NCBI GenBank assembly: GCA_965200925.1
Contig: OZ241738.1
Span: forward strand, 496,001 to 560,000
DNA: 64,000 bases
From: WTGU01 sp965200925
GTDB lineage: Bacteria; Pseudomonadota; Alphaproteobacteria; UBA828
Reading direction: 5' to 3'
The notes beneath the pieces were generated by a model that had not been told where the DNA came from, did no database searches, and saw only the letters and a program-made list of their open reading frames with translations. Both the position numbers and the translations under genes were made by a program. This document shows, one piece after another, positions 1 through 8,022 of the stretch (within the stretch, counting starts at the first letter, position 1; the number at the start of each line of letters is the position of its first letter).

Positions 1-1110
1 GTGTTTGGGCAGGAGATCGCGCAGCACATAGATTCGGTGCAGTGCGGCGGCCTGATAGAAGCGCCAGATATGTGTATCCATGGCGATTCCGTAATCGTCG
101 CCGCCGTCCAGACTTTCCCACTGCGCGTTCCAGTCCTCGCCCTCGTAATCCGGAATCGCCTCGCCGGCTTCACCGAACAGCGTGCCGGCCCGCGCAGCGT
201 TCTGCCAAGCCTCGACACGTTCGGCTTCGTTGCCCTGGGTCAGCAGAATCTCCCGCACGCGGGGGGCGATGGCTTCGAAGTCCCGGCCGGCGCCGGTGTC
301 GACGTCGGGCCGCAGACGGGCGAATCGCCGGAACATGTCGTGCAGGGCCCGGCACCCCGCCAGAAAGGTGACCGGGTTGTTGCGCGTGCTGCGTATCCCG
401 GCGACCGCGTCCGGGCGCTCGTAGTCGTAACTCCAGACCAGATAGGGCCGGTCGGGCAGGGTGGCGACAGAGCCGTGCCCCAGCGCCCCCGACGCTTCTT
501 CGGCGAGCCAGCCCTGGATGTTGGTGAGCAGGCCGCCATGCGCCCCCCGCTTCTCGAAGAACGAAGCGGCCTTCCGCGTGACATAATCCCGCATCTCGGA
601 CGACAGCTTCGCCGTCGCACCGTCTGCGCCTTCGACCTCCTCGTGAAAGCGGAAACTGCCGTTGTCGACTCTGTTGCCGCGGGAGCTGACGCCCGAGAAT
701 CCGTAGTGCGAGAACGTGTCGGCATAGACGTGCGCGGCGATGCCCAGCAGGTGCGGCGCGAAGGCGCGATCCGCATACGTCAGATGGTGGTCGCGCATCT
801 CCCGCGCGATCCCGCTGTCCATGCGGCACTTCAAGCGTTCCGTGTAGGTCTCGCCGACGTTGCCGGGAATGAAATGGAACGGCACCCACACCCGGCGCTG
901 GTCGCGGTCGTCGCGGTTGGAGAGGTCGAAGGGATGATGGGCGGTGGCTTCCGTGTCGATGCGCGACCCGTCCCGAAAGGTCACCCGGCTTCGCGCCGCG
1001 TTGTCGTCCACGAACTGGGCAGACATCGCGACGACCCGCGCCGTTTCCCGCTCCAGTCCCGCGGCGCGGGCCATGGCGTAGGCACCGTAATAATGCATGT
1101 CGATCTGCAT
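1..1110 (-). CDS. DUF6765 family protein (3' end outside window)
   Basis: The frame is open from an ATG at 1110 (preceded by GGGAGAA) to the window edge, giving 370 residues without a stop. The N-terminus MQIDMHYYGAYAMAR, the later HHPFD and WVPFHF(I)PGN segments and the HVYADTFSHYGFSG segment match what I remember of the DUF6765 family. The many conserved His and Asp residues suggest a metal-dependent hydrolase resembling zinc-dependent phospholipase C; that is inference, as the family has no established function known to me. It is divergent from the BREX operon, with 143 bases between the two starts. Confidence 0.75.
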   Translation of the reverse strand, partial: MQIDMHYYGAYAMARAAGLERETARVVAMSAQFVDDNAARSRVTFRDGSRIDTEATAHHPFDLSNRDDRDQRRVWVPFHFIPGNVGETYTERLKCRMDSGIAREMRDHHLTYADRAFAPHLLGIAAHVYADTFSHYGFSGVSSRGNRVDNGSFRFHEEVEGADGATAKLSSEMRDYVTRKAASFFEKRGAHGGLLTNIQGWLAEEASGALGHGSVATLPDRPYLVWSYDYERPDAVAGIRSTRNNPVTFLAGCRALHDMFRRFARLRPDVDTGAGRDFEAIAPRVREILLTQGNEAERVEAWQNAARAGTLFGEAGEAIPDYEGEDWNAQWESLDGGDDYGIAMDTHIWRFYQAAALHRIYVLRDLLPKH

Positions 1111-1176
1111 CGCGTTCTCCCGTCGTCGAATGCCCTTCGATATGCGGCGCCGGCGCGGGATTTCAAGGGGTTTCCT

Positions 1177-1202
1177 GTTTGCCGGCAAACTTGCCGGCAA
1201 AC
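1177..1202. repeat. Overlapping palindromes, possible operator
   Basis: GTTTGCCGGCAAAC (1177-1190) is a perfect 14-bp palindrome and is followed at once by TTGCCGGCAAAC (1191-1202), a second nearly complete copy. The pair lies in the divergent gap between the DUF6765 gene and brxA, where a repressor would be expected to bind. No WYL-type BREX regulator (BrxR) is seen in the window. Confidence 0.45.
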
Positions 1203-1207
1203 ATATG
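1179..1207 (+). promoter_or_regulatory. Candidate sigma-70-like promoter of the BREX operon
   Basis: TTGCCG (1179-1184) and CATATG (1202-1207) are 17 bases apart, about 45 bases before the brxA start, and overlap the palindromes. The -10 match is poor, so this is a weak prediction based on position. Confidence 0.2.
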
Positions 1208-1253
1208 GCCTGTCGTTGACGGAGCACCGGCGCCGTGGTAGCGACCAGCCGCC

Positions 1254-2063
1254 ATGCACGGTCAGGCCGCATGTTCCTTTCGCCTCTCGCCGGACGCCGA
1301 GTCCCGCGCCGGGGCCGAAACGGCCGGCTTCCGCCTTGGGGCCAAAGGCACGCACACCAGCCGCACGATCATGCTGGCGGAGCTGGAGGCGGTCCTGGCA
1401 GCGGCCGGTGCGGACGCCGCGCGGGCCGACTACGCGGCGGCGATCATTGAGACCAACTGTTTGTCGAAGCCTACCGCGGCGACGCGCCGGCTCTCGTGCC
1501 AGCGGCTGCGCGAGCTCCACGGGCTGGACCCGGCGCTGCCGCTGTTCCGCGTGCTCCGGCGCCTCTGGGCCTTCGATCCGGCGGGCCGCCCGCTTCTGGC
1601 CTTGCTGTCGGCGCTCGCTCGGGATCCGCTGCTTGCCGCCACCGTTCCCGCGATCGTGTCCCTGCCGCCCGGCGCCGATTTCCAGCGTGCGCCGATGAAG
1701 GCCGCGCTGCGGAGCGCCGTGGGCGAGCGCCTGAATGAGGCGGTCCTCGACAAGACCTGCCGCAACGCGGCCAGCAGCTGGACGCAATCGGGGCATCTCG
1801 AAGGGCGGACGTTCAAGAAGCGGCGGCGGGTCACGGCCTCCACGGCGGCCGTCGCCTTCGCCCTCTGGCTCGCCGGCGCCGCAGGCTGTCGCGGCGCTGG
1901 CGTCTTCGTCTCGGCGTGGCTGCGGCTGGCCGATTGCGGTCCCTCGCGGGCGCGCCGCCTGGCCCTGGAAGCGAAGCGGCTCGGCCTGATCGACCTCCGG
2001 ATGGCCGGCGATGTCGTCGAGCTCGACACGGCCCGGCTCGACCCCGCCGGAAGAGGGGTGTGA
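1254..2063 (+). CDS. brxA: BREX protein BrxA-like (DUF1819)
   Basis: The product is 269 residues. The segment AIIETNCLSKPTAATRR, the later ERLNEAVLDKTCRNAASSW and the basic KKRRRV match the pattern of DUF1819 proteins; E. coli BrxA, recalled from memory, has AIVEDNVLQKRSPAS in the same place. BrxA is a small helical DNA-binding protein needed for phage defence in several BREX systems. It is longer than the usual ~200 residues, mainly at the N-terminus, so the true start may be later; 1254 is the first ATG that keeps the N-terminal part that aligns. It is first in the operon and ends 2 bases before brxB. Confidence 0.75.
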   Translation: MHGQAACSFRLSPDAESRAGAETAGFRLGAKGTHTSRTIMLAELEAVLAAAGADAARADYAAAIIETNCLSKPTAATRRLSCQRLRELHGLDPALPLFRVLRRLWAFDPAGRPLLALLSALARDPLLAATVPAIVSLPPGADFQRAPMKAALRSAVGERLNEAVLDKTCRNAASSWTQSGHLEGRTFKKRRRVTASTAAVAFALWLAGAAGCRGAGVFVSAWLRLADCGPSRARRLALEAKRLGLIDLRMAGDVVELDTARLDPAGRGV

Positions 2064-2065
2064 CC

Positions 2066-2629
2066 GTGTCGCGCATCGAGGACCTCGCGGAAGCCTACGG
2101 CCGGCATATTGCGACGCCCTGGCAGCGGACGGTCGCCGGCGCCCAGCGTGTCGTGATGGTCGTCTACGACAAGGAGCAGGAGCGGATGCTGCGCGCCCGC
2201 AGGCTCGCCTTCGAGACCGCGACAAAGCGGGCCGGATACGCTTGGCTGGAGGTCGATCTGGCGCCGGCTTTCGCCGAATGGATGGCCGGCGACGAATACC
2301 GGGAGGCGTATTTCGCGACGCCCGAGGATCTGCGGCTGAAGCTCGACGCCGCGTTCCCGGACCATGTGGCCGGCCGCATCCGCGAGCGGCTGACTTCGGC
2401 GGACGCCACGGAGGCTTCCGTCGTCGCGGTCTTCGGCGCGGGCGCGCTCTTCGGCCTCGCGCGGGTCTCGCGAATCCTCGGCATGGTCGAGAGCGATATC
2501 CGCGGCCACCTCGTCCTTTTCTTCCCGGGTCAGTACGAACGGAACAACTACCGCTTGCTGGACGCGCGCGACGGCTGGAACTATCTCGCCGTGCCGATCA
2601 CGCTGCGTGGCGCGGAGGAGCACGGATGA
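2066..2629 (+). CDS. brxB: BREX protein BrxB (DUF1788)
   Basis: The product is 187 residues from a GTG start 2 bases after the brxA stop; a longer frame upstream only mirrors brxA. Features of DUF1788 are visible: the N-terminal LAEAYGRHIATPWQR, the central YREAYFATPEDL and the C-terminal LVLFFPGQYERNNYRLLDA followed by YLAVPI. BrxB is a conserved core component of type 1 BREX with no known enzymatic activity. Its stop overlaps the brxC start (ATGA at 2626), so the two are probably translationally coupled. Confidence 0.88.
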   Translation: MSRIEDLAEAYGRHIATPWQRTVAGAQRVVMVVYDKEQERMLRARRLAFETATKRAGYAWLEVDLAPAFAEWMAGDEYREAYFATPEDLRLKLDAAFPDHVAGRIRERLTSADATEASVVAVFGAGALFGLARVSRILGMVESDIRGHLVLFFPGQYERNNYRLLDARDGWNYLAVPITLRGAEEHG

Positions 2630-5600
2630 AGATCAAGGACGTCCTCCAGCGCGATCCTGCGGCGCACCCCCTCGTCAACAAGGGCCAGGCCCGGATCGCC
2701 GACCGCGAGGACGCGCAGGTGATGCGGGAGCTGCACGGCGAGCTCGCGACCTTCGTCTGCGAGGGCCAATATGCGGACGGCATCCAGAGGATCGTCCGTT
2801 CGTTCCTCGACGATCTGGGCCGGACCAGCCAGCGCGGCGCCTGGGTCAGCGGCTTCTTCGGCAGCGGCAAGTCGCACCTCCTGAAGATGCTCTGCCACCT
2901 GTGGCGCAACACCGAATTCCCCGACGGGGCGACGGCGCGCAGCCTGGTTCCCGCGATCCCCGAAGATCTGGCCGCGCTGCTGCGCGAGCTCGACGTCGCC
3001 GCCCGGCGCGCCGGCGGCCTCATGGCCGCGGCCGGTTCGCTGCCCAGCGGCAGCACCGACCACGTGCGCCTCACCATCCTCGGGCTGCTGCTGCGCGCCG
3101 CCGGCCTGCCGGCGCAGTACCCCCAGGCCCGGTTCTGCCTGTGGCTGCACGCCGAGGGGCGCTTCGACGCCGTGAAATCCGCGGTCGAAGCGGAGGGCCG
3201 GCGCTTCGAGCGGGAGCTCAATGACCTCTATGTGAGCGGCGCGATCGCCCGCGCCGTCCTCGCCTGTGCCCCGTCCTTCGCGGCCGGCGAAGCCGAGGCC
3301 AGGCAAGCGATCAGGGCGCAATTCCCGCCCCAGGCCGCCGACATCGCGACGGCGGAGTTCCTGCGCACGGCCAAGGACGCCCTGGCGCATGCTTCCGATA
3401 GTGAGGGCCGGGTGCCGTGCACACTCGTCGTGCTCGACGAAGTGCAGCAATATATCGGCGATTCGACCGAGCGTTCCATGCTCGTCACCGAAGTCGCGGA
3501 AGCCGTCGAAAAGCAGCTCGATAGCCACGTGATGATCGTCGGCGCGGGCCAGAGCGCGTTGACCGACGCGCCGCTCCTCCAGAAGCTGATGGACCGCTTC
3601 ACGATCCGCGTCCCGCTCTCCGACGCCGACGTGGAGACGGTCACCCGCAAGGTGCTGCTCCAGAAGAAACCCAGCGCCGTCGCCGCTCTGCGCGCGCTGC
3701 TCGAAAGGCACGGCGGCGAGATCTCGCGGCAACTCCAGGGGACCCGGCTGGGCGAGACCGCTGCGGACCGCGTGGCCCTTGCGGACGACTACCCGCTGCT
3801 GCCGGTCCGCCGGCGTTTCTGGGACGCCTGCTTCCGCCAGATCGACGCGGCCGGCACCCACAGCCAGTTGCGTTCGCAGCTGCGCATCGTCCACGACGCC
3901 CTGGCCAGACTCTCCGACCGGCCGCTCGGCGCGGTCGTCGCCGGCGACGAACTGTTCGATGCGCTCGCGCCCGAGATGGTCAACACCGGCGTGCTGCTGC
4001 GGGAGATCAACGAACGGATCATCGAGGTCGGCGAGGCCGAAGGCGCGCTCGCGCGCCGCCTCTGCGGGCTGATCTTCCTGATCGGCAGGCTGGCGCGGGA
4101 GGCGGGAGCGGATACCGGCGTCCGGGCGACCGCAGACCACCTCGCCGATCTGGTCATCGACGATCTCGCCGCCGACAACGGCAAGCTCCGCAGCGCGGTC
4201 GAAACGACGCTCGGCAAGCTCGCCGGCAACGGCATCCTGATGCGGGTGGGCGAGGAATACCGCCTTCAGACCCGCCAGGGCGCCGAATGGGATCGGGAGT
4301 TCCGCAATCGGCAGACCCGCCTGAACAACGATTCCGCCGCGATCCAGCTTCGGCGCGACGCGCTTCTCCACGGAGAGATCGACAGGATCGTCCGCGGTCT
4401 GCGCATGGTCCAGGGGGCGGCGAAGGAACCCCGGCGCTTCGCCGTTCACCGGGGGGCGTCCCCGCCGCCCGCCGCCGACGGTTCCACGATCCCGGTCTGG
4501 GTCCGCGACGGCTGGGCGGCGTCGGAGAAGGCGGCGGTGGAGGCGGCGCGGGCGGCGGGCGCCGCCGACCCGACGATTCACGTCTTCGTGCCCCGTCGTT
4601 CGGCGGACGATCTGCGCCGCCTGATCGTCGAGGCGGCCGCGGCCGAACAGGCGCTCGACGCGCGCGGCAACCCGACCGAGCCCGAAGGCCAGGAGGCGCG
4701 CCGGAGCATGGAGAGCCGTCGCGCCCGCGCCGAGGCCGGGCGCGACGCTCTGGTCCGCGACGTCGCCGCCAACGCCAAGGTCTTCCAGGGCGGCGGCAAC
4801 GAGGTCCTTCTCGCGGCGCTGGAAGACCGCCTCCGGGCCGCCGGCGAGGACGCGCTCGCGCGCCTGTTCCCCCGCTTCAGGGAAGCCGATGGCGCGGCGT
4901 GGCCGTCCGTCATCAAGCGTGCGCGTGACGGCGCCGACCACCCGCTCCAGCCGGTCGGGCACACGGACGCGGTGGAAAAGCACGCGGTCTGCCGGCAGGC
5001 GCTTGCCGAGATCGGCGTCGGCGCGTCCGGGGCCGCGTTGCGCAAGGCGCTGGCCGGCCCGCCCTTCGGTTGGCCGCGCGACGCCGTGGACGCGGCGCTG
5101 ATCGCGCTGCATCGCGCGCGGCATCTGTCCGCGACGCTGAACGGCGCGGCGCTCCCGCCAGGCGGGCTCGACCAGAACCGCATCGCGAAGGCGGCGTTCC
5201 GCGCCGAGCGCGCGGCCCTCTCGGTTCAGGATCGCTTGGTCCTGCGGAAGCTCTTCCAGGCCGCCGATCTTGCCTGCAAGAGTGGCGAGGAGGAAGCCCG
5301 GGCGAATGATTTCCTGGACACGCTTGCCGAACTCGCCCGTTCGGCCGGCGGTGAACCGCCGCTTCCCGTCCCGCCCGGTACGGTCGACGTCGAGGACGCG
5401 CGCCGGCTGGCCGGGAACGAACGGCTGGCGGCCATCCGCGACAAGGCCGACGAATGGGAAGGGAAGATCGCCGAGTGGCGCGCGGCGGCGAAGTCGATCG
5501 CCGCGCGTCTGCCGGCATGGCGCCTGGTCGAGCGGCTGGCGGCGCATGCCGAAGGGATCGAAGAGGCCGGGCCGCAGCGCCGCGAGGTGGCGGCGGTGCG

Positions 5601-6081
5601 CGACGGGCGGCAATTGCTGGCGGGCGCGGATCCGGCCGCCGCCATCCGCAAGGCGCTGGCGGACCTTCTCCGCGCTTCCGTCCGGGCCGGGTTCGAGGCC
5701 CTTGAGGCCGCCTTCGCCGAGGCCATGCGGACTCTCGACGCGAACGAAGCATGGCGAAAAGCCGCGCCCGCCGACCGCGAGGCGATCCTGAAAGAGGCGG
5801 GGCTGGCCGCACCGGCGAAGCCGGAGGTCGCGACCGACGAAGCCCTGGCCGACTGCCTCGACCGGCGCTCCCTTGCGGGCGTCCGCGCCGAGATCGACGC
5901 CGTCCCGGCACGCGCGGCCCGTGCCGTCGAGCGGGCGGCCCGGCTGCTGGAACCGAAGGTCCGCCCGGTCGCCCTGGAGCGGGCCACCTTGCGCGACGCC
6001 GCCGAGGTCGAGGCGTGGGCCGAGCGCCAGAAGAAGGCGCTGCTCGAAGCCGTCGCCGACGGCCCGGTGCTGGTGAATTGA
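2626..6081 (+). CDS. brxC: BREX P-loop ATPase BrxC
   Basis: This 1151-residue protein is the size expected for BrxC. The Walker A motif GFFGSGKSH is at residues 76-84 and a Walker B-like LVVLDEVQQYIG near 265-276. The N-terminus (MKIKDVLQRDP, then VNKGQ) is typical of BrxC/PglY. The C-terminal half is Ala/Arg/Glu-rich and helical. BrxC is an AAA+ ATPase essential for BREX function and is thought to form assemblies on DNA. A 12-base gap follows before the first accessory ATPase gene. In a standard type 1 operon pglX would come directly next, so 6094-9859 is inserted material. Confidence 0.93.
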   Translation: MKIKDVLQRDPAAHPLVNKGQARIADREDAQVMRELHGELATFVCEGQYADGIQRIVRSFLDDLGRTSQRGAWVSGFFGSGKSHLLKMLCHLWRNTEFPDGATARSLVPAIPEDLAALLRELDVAARRAGGLMAAAGSLPSGSTDHVRLTILGLLLRAAGLPAQYPQARFCLWLHAEGRFDAVKSAVEAEGRRFERELNDLYVSGAIARAVLACAPSFAAGEAEARQAIRAQFPPQAADIATAEFLRTAKDALAHASDSEGRVPCTLVVLDEVQQYIGDSTERSMLVTEVAEAVEKQLDSHVMIVGAGQSALTDAPLLQKLMDRFTIRVPLSDADVETVTRKVLLQKKPSAVAALRALLERHGGEISRQLQGTRLGETAADRVALADDYPLLPVRRRFWDACFRQIDAAGTHSQLRSQLRIVHDALARLSDRPLGAVVAGDELFDALAPEMVNTGVLLREINERIIEVGEAEGALARRLCGLIFLIGRLAREAGADTGVRATADHLADLVIDDLAADNGKLRSAVETTLGKLAGNGILMRVGEEYRLQTRQGAEWDREFRNRQTRLNNDSAAIQLRRDALLHGEIDRIVRGLRMVQGAAKEPRRFAVHRGASPPPAADGSTIPVWVRDGWAASEKAAVEAARAAGAADPTIHVFVPRRSADDLRRLIVEAAAAEQALDARGNPTEPEGQEARRSMESRRARAEAGRDALVRDVAANAKVFQGGGNEVLLAALEDRLRAAGEDALARLFPRFREADGAAWPSVIKRARDGADHPLQPVGHTDAVEKHAVCRQALAEIGVGASGAALRKALAGPPFGWPRDAVDAALIALHRARHLSATLNGAALPPGGLDQNRIAKAAFRAERAALSVQDRLVLRKLFQAADLACKSGEEEARANDFLDTLAELARSAGGEPPLPVPPGTVDVEDARRLAGNERLAAIRDKADEWEGKIAEWRAAAKSIAARLPAWRLVERLAAHAEGIEEAGPQRREVAAVRDGRQLLAGADPAAAIRKALADLLRASVRAGFEALEAAFAEAMRTLDANEAWRKAAPADREAILKEAGLAAPAKPEVATDEALADCLDRRSLAGVRAEIDAVPARAARAVERAARLLEPKVRPVALERATLRDAAEVEAWAERQKKALLEAVADGPVLVN

Positions 6082-6093
6082 GGAGATACCGCA

Positions 6094-7293
6094 ATGTCCT
6101 TCATCCGCCGTATCGGCCTGCGCGGCCTGCTGTCGTTTCCGCCCGACATGGAGCCGTTCGATTTCCAGCCGCTGAACGTGCTGATCGGCCCCAACGGCTC
6201 CGGGAAGACGAACCTGATCGAGGCGCTGGAGCTTCTCCGCGCGACGCCAACGGATTTCGCCGCCGCGATCCGCGATGGCGGCGGCGCGGCGGAATGGTTG
6301 TGGAAAGGCGAGAATCCAGCGAGGGCGGCGACGGTAGACATCGAGACCGGAGACTCGACGCCATCGACCGGCCGGCCGTTGCGCTATCTTCTCCAATTCA
6401 CGTCGTCGAATAGCCGGGTCGAGGTGCTCGACGAAGCGATCGAGGAAGTGAAGCCCGACATTGGACATGACGAACCGTATTTCTATTATCACTTCCAGCA
6501 GGGACGACCGGCCATTAACGTCAAAGAGACAACGGAAGGTGGTTCTGGTGGACATGTGGAAAGGCGCCTCAAGCGAGACGACATTTTGCCGGATCAGTCT
6601 GTCCTGATGCAACGCAAGGAACCGGATCTCTACCCGGAAGTCGCTTGGATCGGGCGCATGTTCGGGCAAATCCAGACGTTCCGCGACTGGACCTTCGGGC
6701 GTTATGCTCCATTAAGGCAGCCACAACCTGCGGATCTGCCGGAGGATCGACTGCTGCCCGATAATCGCAACTTAGCCTTGCTTCTCAATCAAGTCGAACA
6801 CCGTGATCCTCGGCGGTTCAACGAACTCCTTAAGCGATTCTTCCCACGTTTTGAACGGATGTCGACCAGGATCTCCGGCGGCACGGTGCAATTCTATCTG
6901 CATGAGTCCGGTTTCGAGTCACCGATCCCCCCGACACGGCTGTCGGATGGGACGGTGCGCTTTGTCGCTATCCTCGCGACCCTGCTGGCGCCGTCGCCGT
7001 CGCCGCTCGTATGCATTGAAGAACCGGAGCTCGGGCTGCACCCCGACGCGCTGACGCTGGTTGCCGAGCTTCTGGTAGAGGCATCCGAGCGTATGCAACT
7101 TGTGGTCACCACGCATTCGGATGCACTTGTCTCCGCGTTGACGAACCAACCGGAATCTGTCGTTGTTTGCGAGCGGCCGGGTGCGGGTACCGTGCTGGAA
7201 CGACTCGATCCCGAAAAGTTGGCGCACTGGTTGAACGAGGATTATGGGCTTGGCGACTTGTGGCGTATCGGAAAACTGGGCGCCAATCCATGA
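6094..7293 (+). CDS. AAA/OLD-type ATPase, first accessory pair
   Basis: The product is 399 residues. Walker A GPNGSGKT is at 32-39, Walker B CIEEPELGLHPDAL near 308-320 and an H-loop VVTTHSDALVSAL near 336-348, as in AAA_21/OLD-type ABC ATPases. SD-like AGGAG lies before the ATG. The end overlaps the DUF4276 gene (ATGA). ATPase plus Toprim-like partner is the plan of defence pairs such as PARIS (AriA/AriB), in which the ATPase senses a phage protein and releases an effector; applying that to this pair is inference. G+C falls in the middle (6440-6850) relative to brxC, which suggests transfer. Confidence 0.85.
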   Translation: MSFIRRIGLRGLLSFPPDMEPFDFQPLNVLIGPNGSGKTNLIEALELLRATPTDFAAAIRDGGGAAEWLWKGENPARAATVDIETGDSTPSTGRPLRYLLQFTSSNSRVEVLDEAIEEVKPDIGHDEPYFYYHFQQGRPAINVKETTEGGSGGHVERRLKRDDILPDQSVLMQRKEPDLYPEVAWIGRMFGQIQTFRDWTFGRYAPLRQPQPADLPEDRLLPDNRNLALLLNQVEHRDPRRFNELLKRFFPRFERMSTRISGGTVQFYLHESGFESPIPPTRLSDGTVRFVAILATLLAPSPSPLVCIEEPELGLHPDALTLVAELLVEASERMQLVVTTHSDALVSALTNQPESVVVCERPGAGTVLERLDPEKLAHWLNEDYGLGDLWRIGKLGANP

Positions 7294-7901
7294 GTTCCGT
7301 CGAAATCTATATGGAGGGGGGAGGGGATCATCGAAATGGTAAGGAACGTCTTCGTCTCGGTATGGATGCGTTTCTTAGCGAGATGAAGGGCATGGCCAGG
7401 TCCCGGTCGACCCGCTGGAGACTCGTTCTTTGTGGTGGGCGGAACCAGGCATATCGGGCGTTTGTGGAAGCGTGTCGGAGCGACCGGGACAGCATCTTCG
7501 TGCTGCTGGTCGATTCGGAAGGTCCCGTAAATTCCTCGCCGCGCGCCCATCTGGCCGCGGACGGGTGGGACCTGGACGGAGTGGACGAAGACCGGGTTCA
7601 TCTGATGGTCCAGACGATGGAAACCTGGATCGTCGCCGACCCCGAGGCCCTTGCCGCCTATTACAGGCAGAGCTTTCGAGCGAACGCTCTCCCGGCGGCG
7701 GACGACCTGGAAACGGTCGCCAAGAACGAGGTCGCCAGTGCCCTGGACCGGGCGACCGAGCAGACGCAGAAAGGCCGCTACCACAAGATCCACCACGCCG
7801 CCGACCTCCTCGCGTGCATCGACCCGGCGAAGGCGCGGGCGCGCTGCCGCCATTGCGAGCGCCTGTTCGCCACCCTCGACGCGGCCGTCGCGGCGGGGTG
7901 A
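7290..7901 (+). CDS. DUF4276 family protein, first accessory pair
   Basis: The product is 203 residues, with an ATG inside the stop of the ATPase gene. The pattern IYMEGGGD near the start, LVLCGGRNQAYRAF, FVLLVDSEGPV and LMVQTMETWIVADP fits DUF4276, a family with a Toprim-like acidic core (Glu, then Asp-x-Glu). The predicted role is a nuclease or other effector controlled by the ATPase; no activity is proven by the sequence. Its last 21 bases also occur at the second 112-bp repeat before pglX, showing that this gene was the original upstream neighbour of pglX. Confidence 0.82.
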   Translation: MSSVEIYMEGGGDHRNGKERLRLGMDAFLSEMKGMARSRSTRWRLVLCGGRNQAYRAFVEACRSDRDSIFVLLVDSEGPVNSSPRAHLAADGWDLDGVDEDRVHLMVQTMETWIVADPEALAAYYRQSFRANALPAADDLETVAKNEVASALDRATEQTQKGRYHKIHHAADLLACIDPAKARARCRHCERLFATLDAAVAAG

Positions 7902-7992
7902 GGCGATGAGCGCGCTTTCGCGGGAATCGCGCCGGGCGCTGGAGAGGGCCGTCCGCAAGGCCCGCGCCGCCGCCGAAGCGGGCGCGGGCAAG
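7881..7992 (+). repeat. 112-bp direct repeat, left copy
   Basis: This is the left copy of a 112-bp direct repeat; the right copy is 9890-10001, offset 2009 bases, with two mismatches by my alignment (in the CCGAAGCGGGCG / CCGAGGCGGGTG portion). It contains the last 21 bases of the first DUF4276 gene, the 4-base spacer and the first 29 codons of pglX. Outside these limits the two sites differ. The repeats frame the second ATPase/DUF4276 pair. Confidence 0.93.
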
Positions 7993-8022
7993 ATGAAGTT
8001 GGGGGGAGGGGAGGAGAGATGA
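7906..8022 (+). pseudogene. Truncated pglX head, possible coupling leader ORF
   Basis: The first 29 residues (MSALSRESRRALERAVRK...) equal the N-terminus of the full PglX starting at 9915, after which the frame runs nine more codons to a stop at 8022. It is a duplicated, truncated gene head. Its stop overlaps the ATG of the following ATPase gene (ATGA) and its last codons form a strong purine-rich ribosome site (GGGGAGGAGAG). It can therefore carry ribosomes from the first DUF4276 gene into the second ATPase gene. Whether the 38-residue peptide has a function is unknown. Confidence 0.85.

Noticed and set aside
2581..6669. Very long open frame on the minus strand opposite brxC
   Set aside because: It mirrors brxC codon bias in GC-rich DNA, has Arg/Gly-rich content and no recognisable family. 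The same applies to the other long antisense frames, for example opposite coxA and pglZ.
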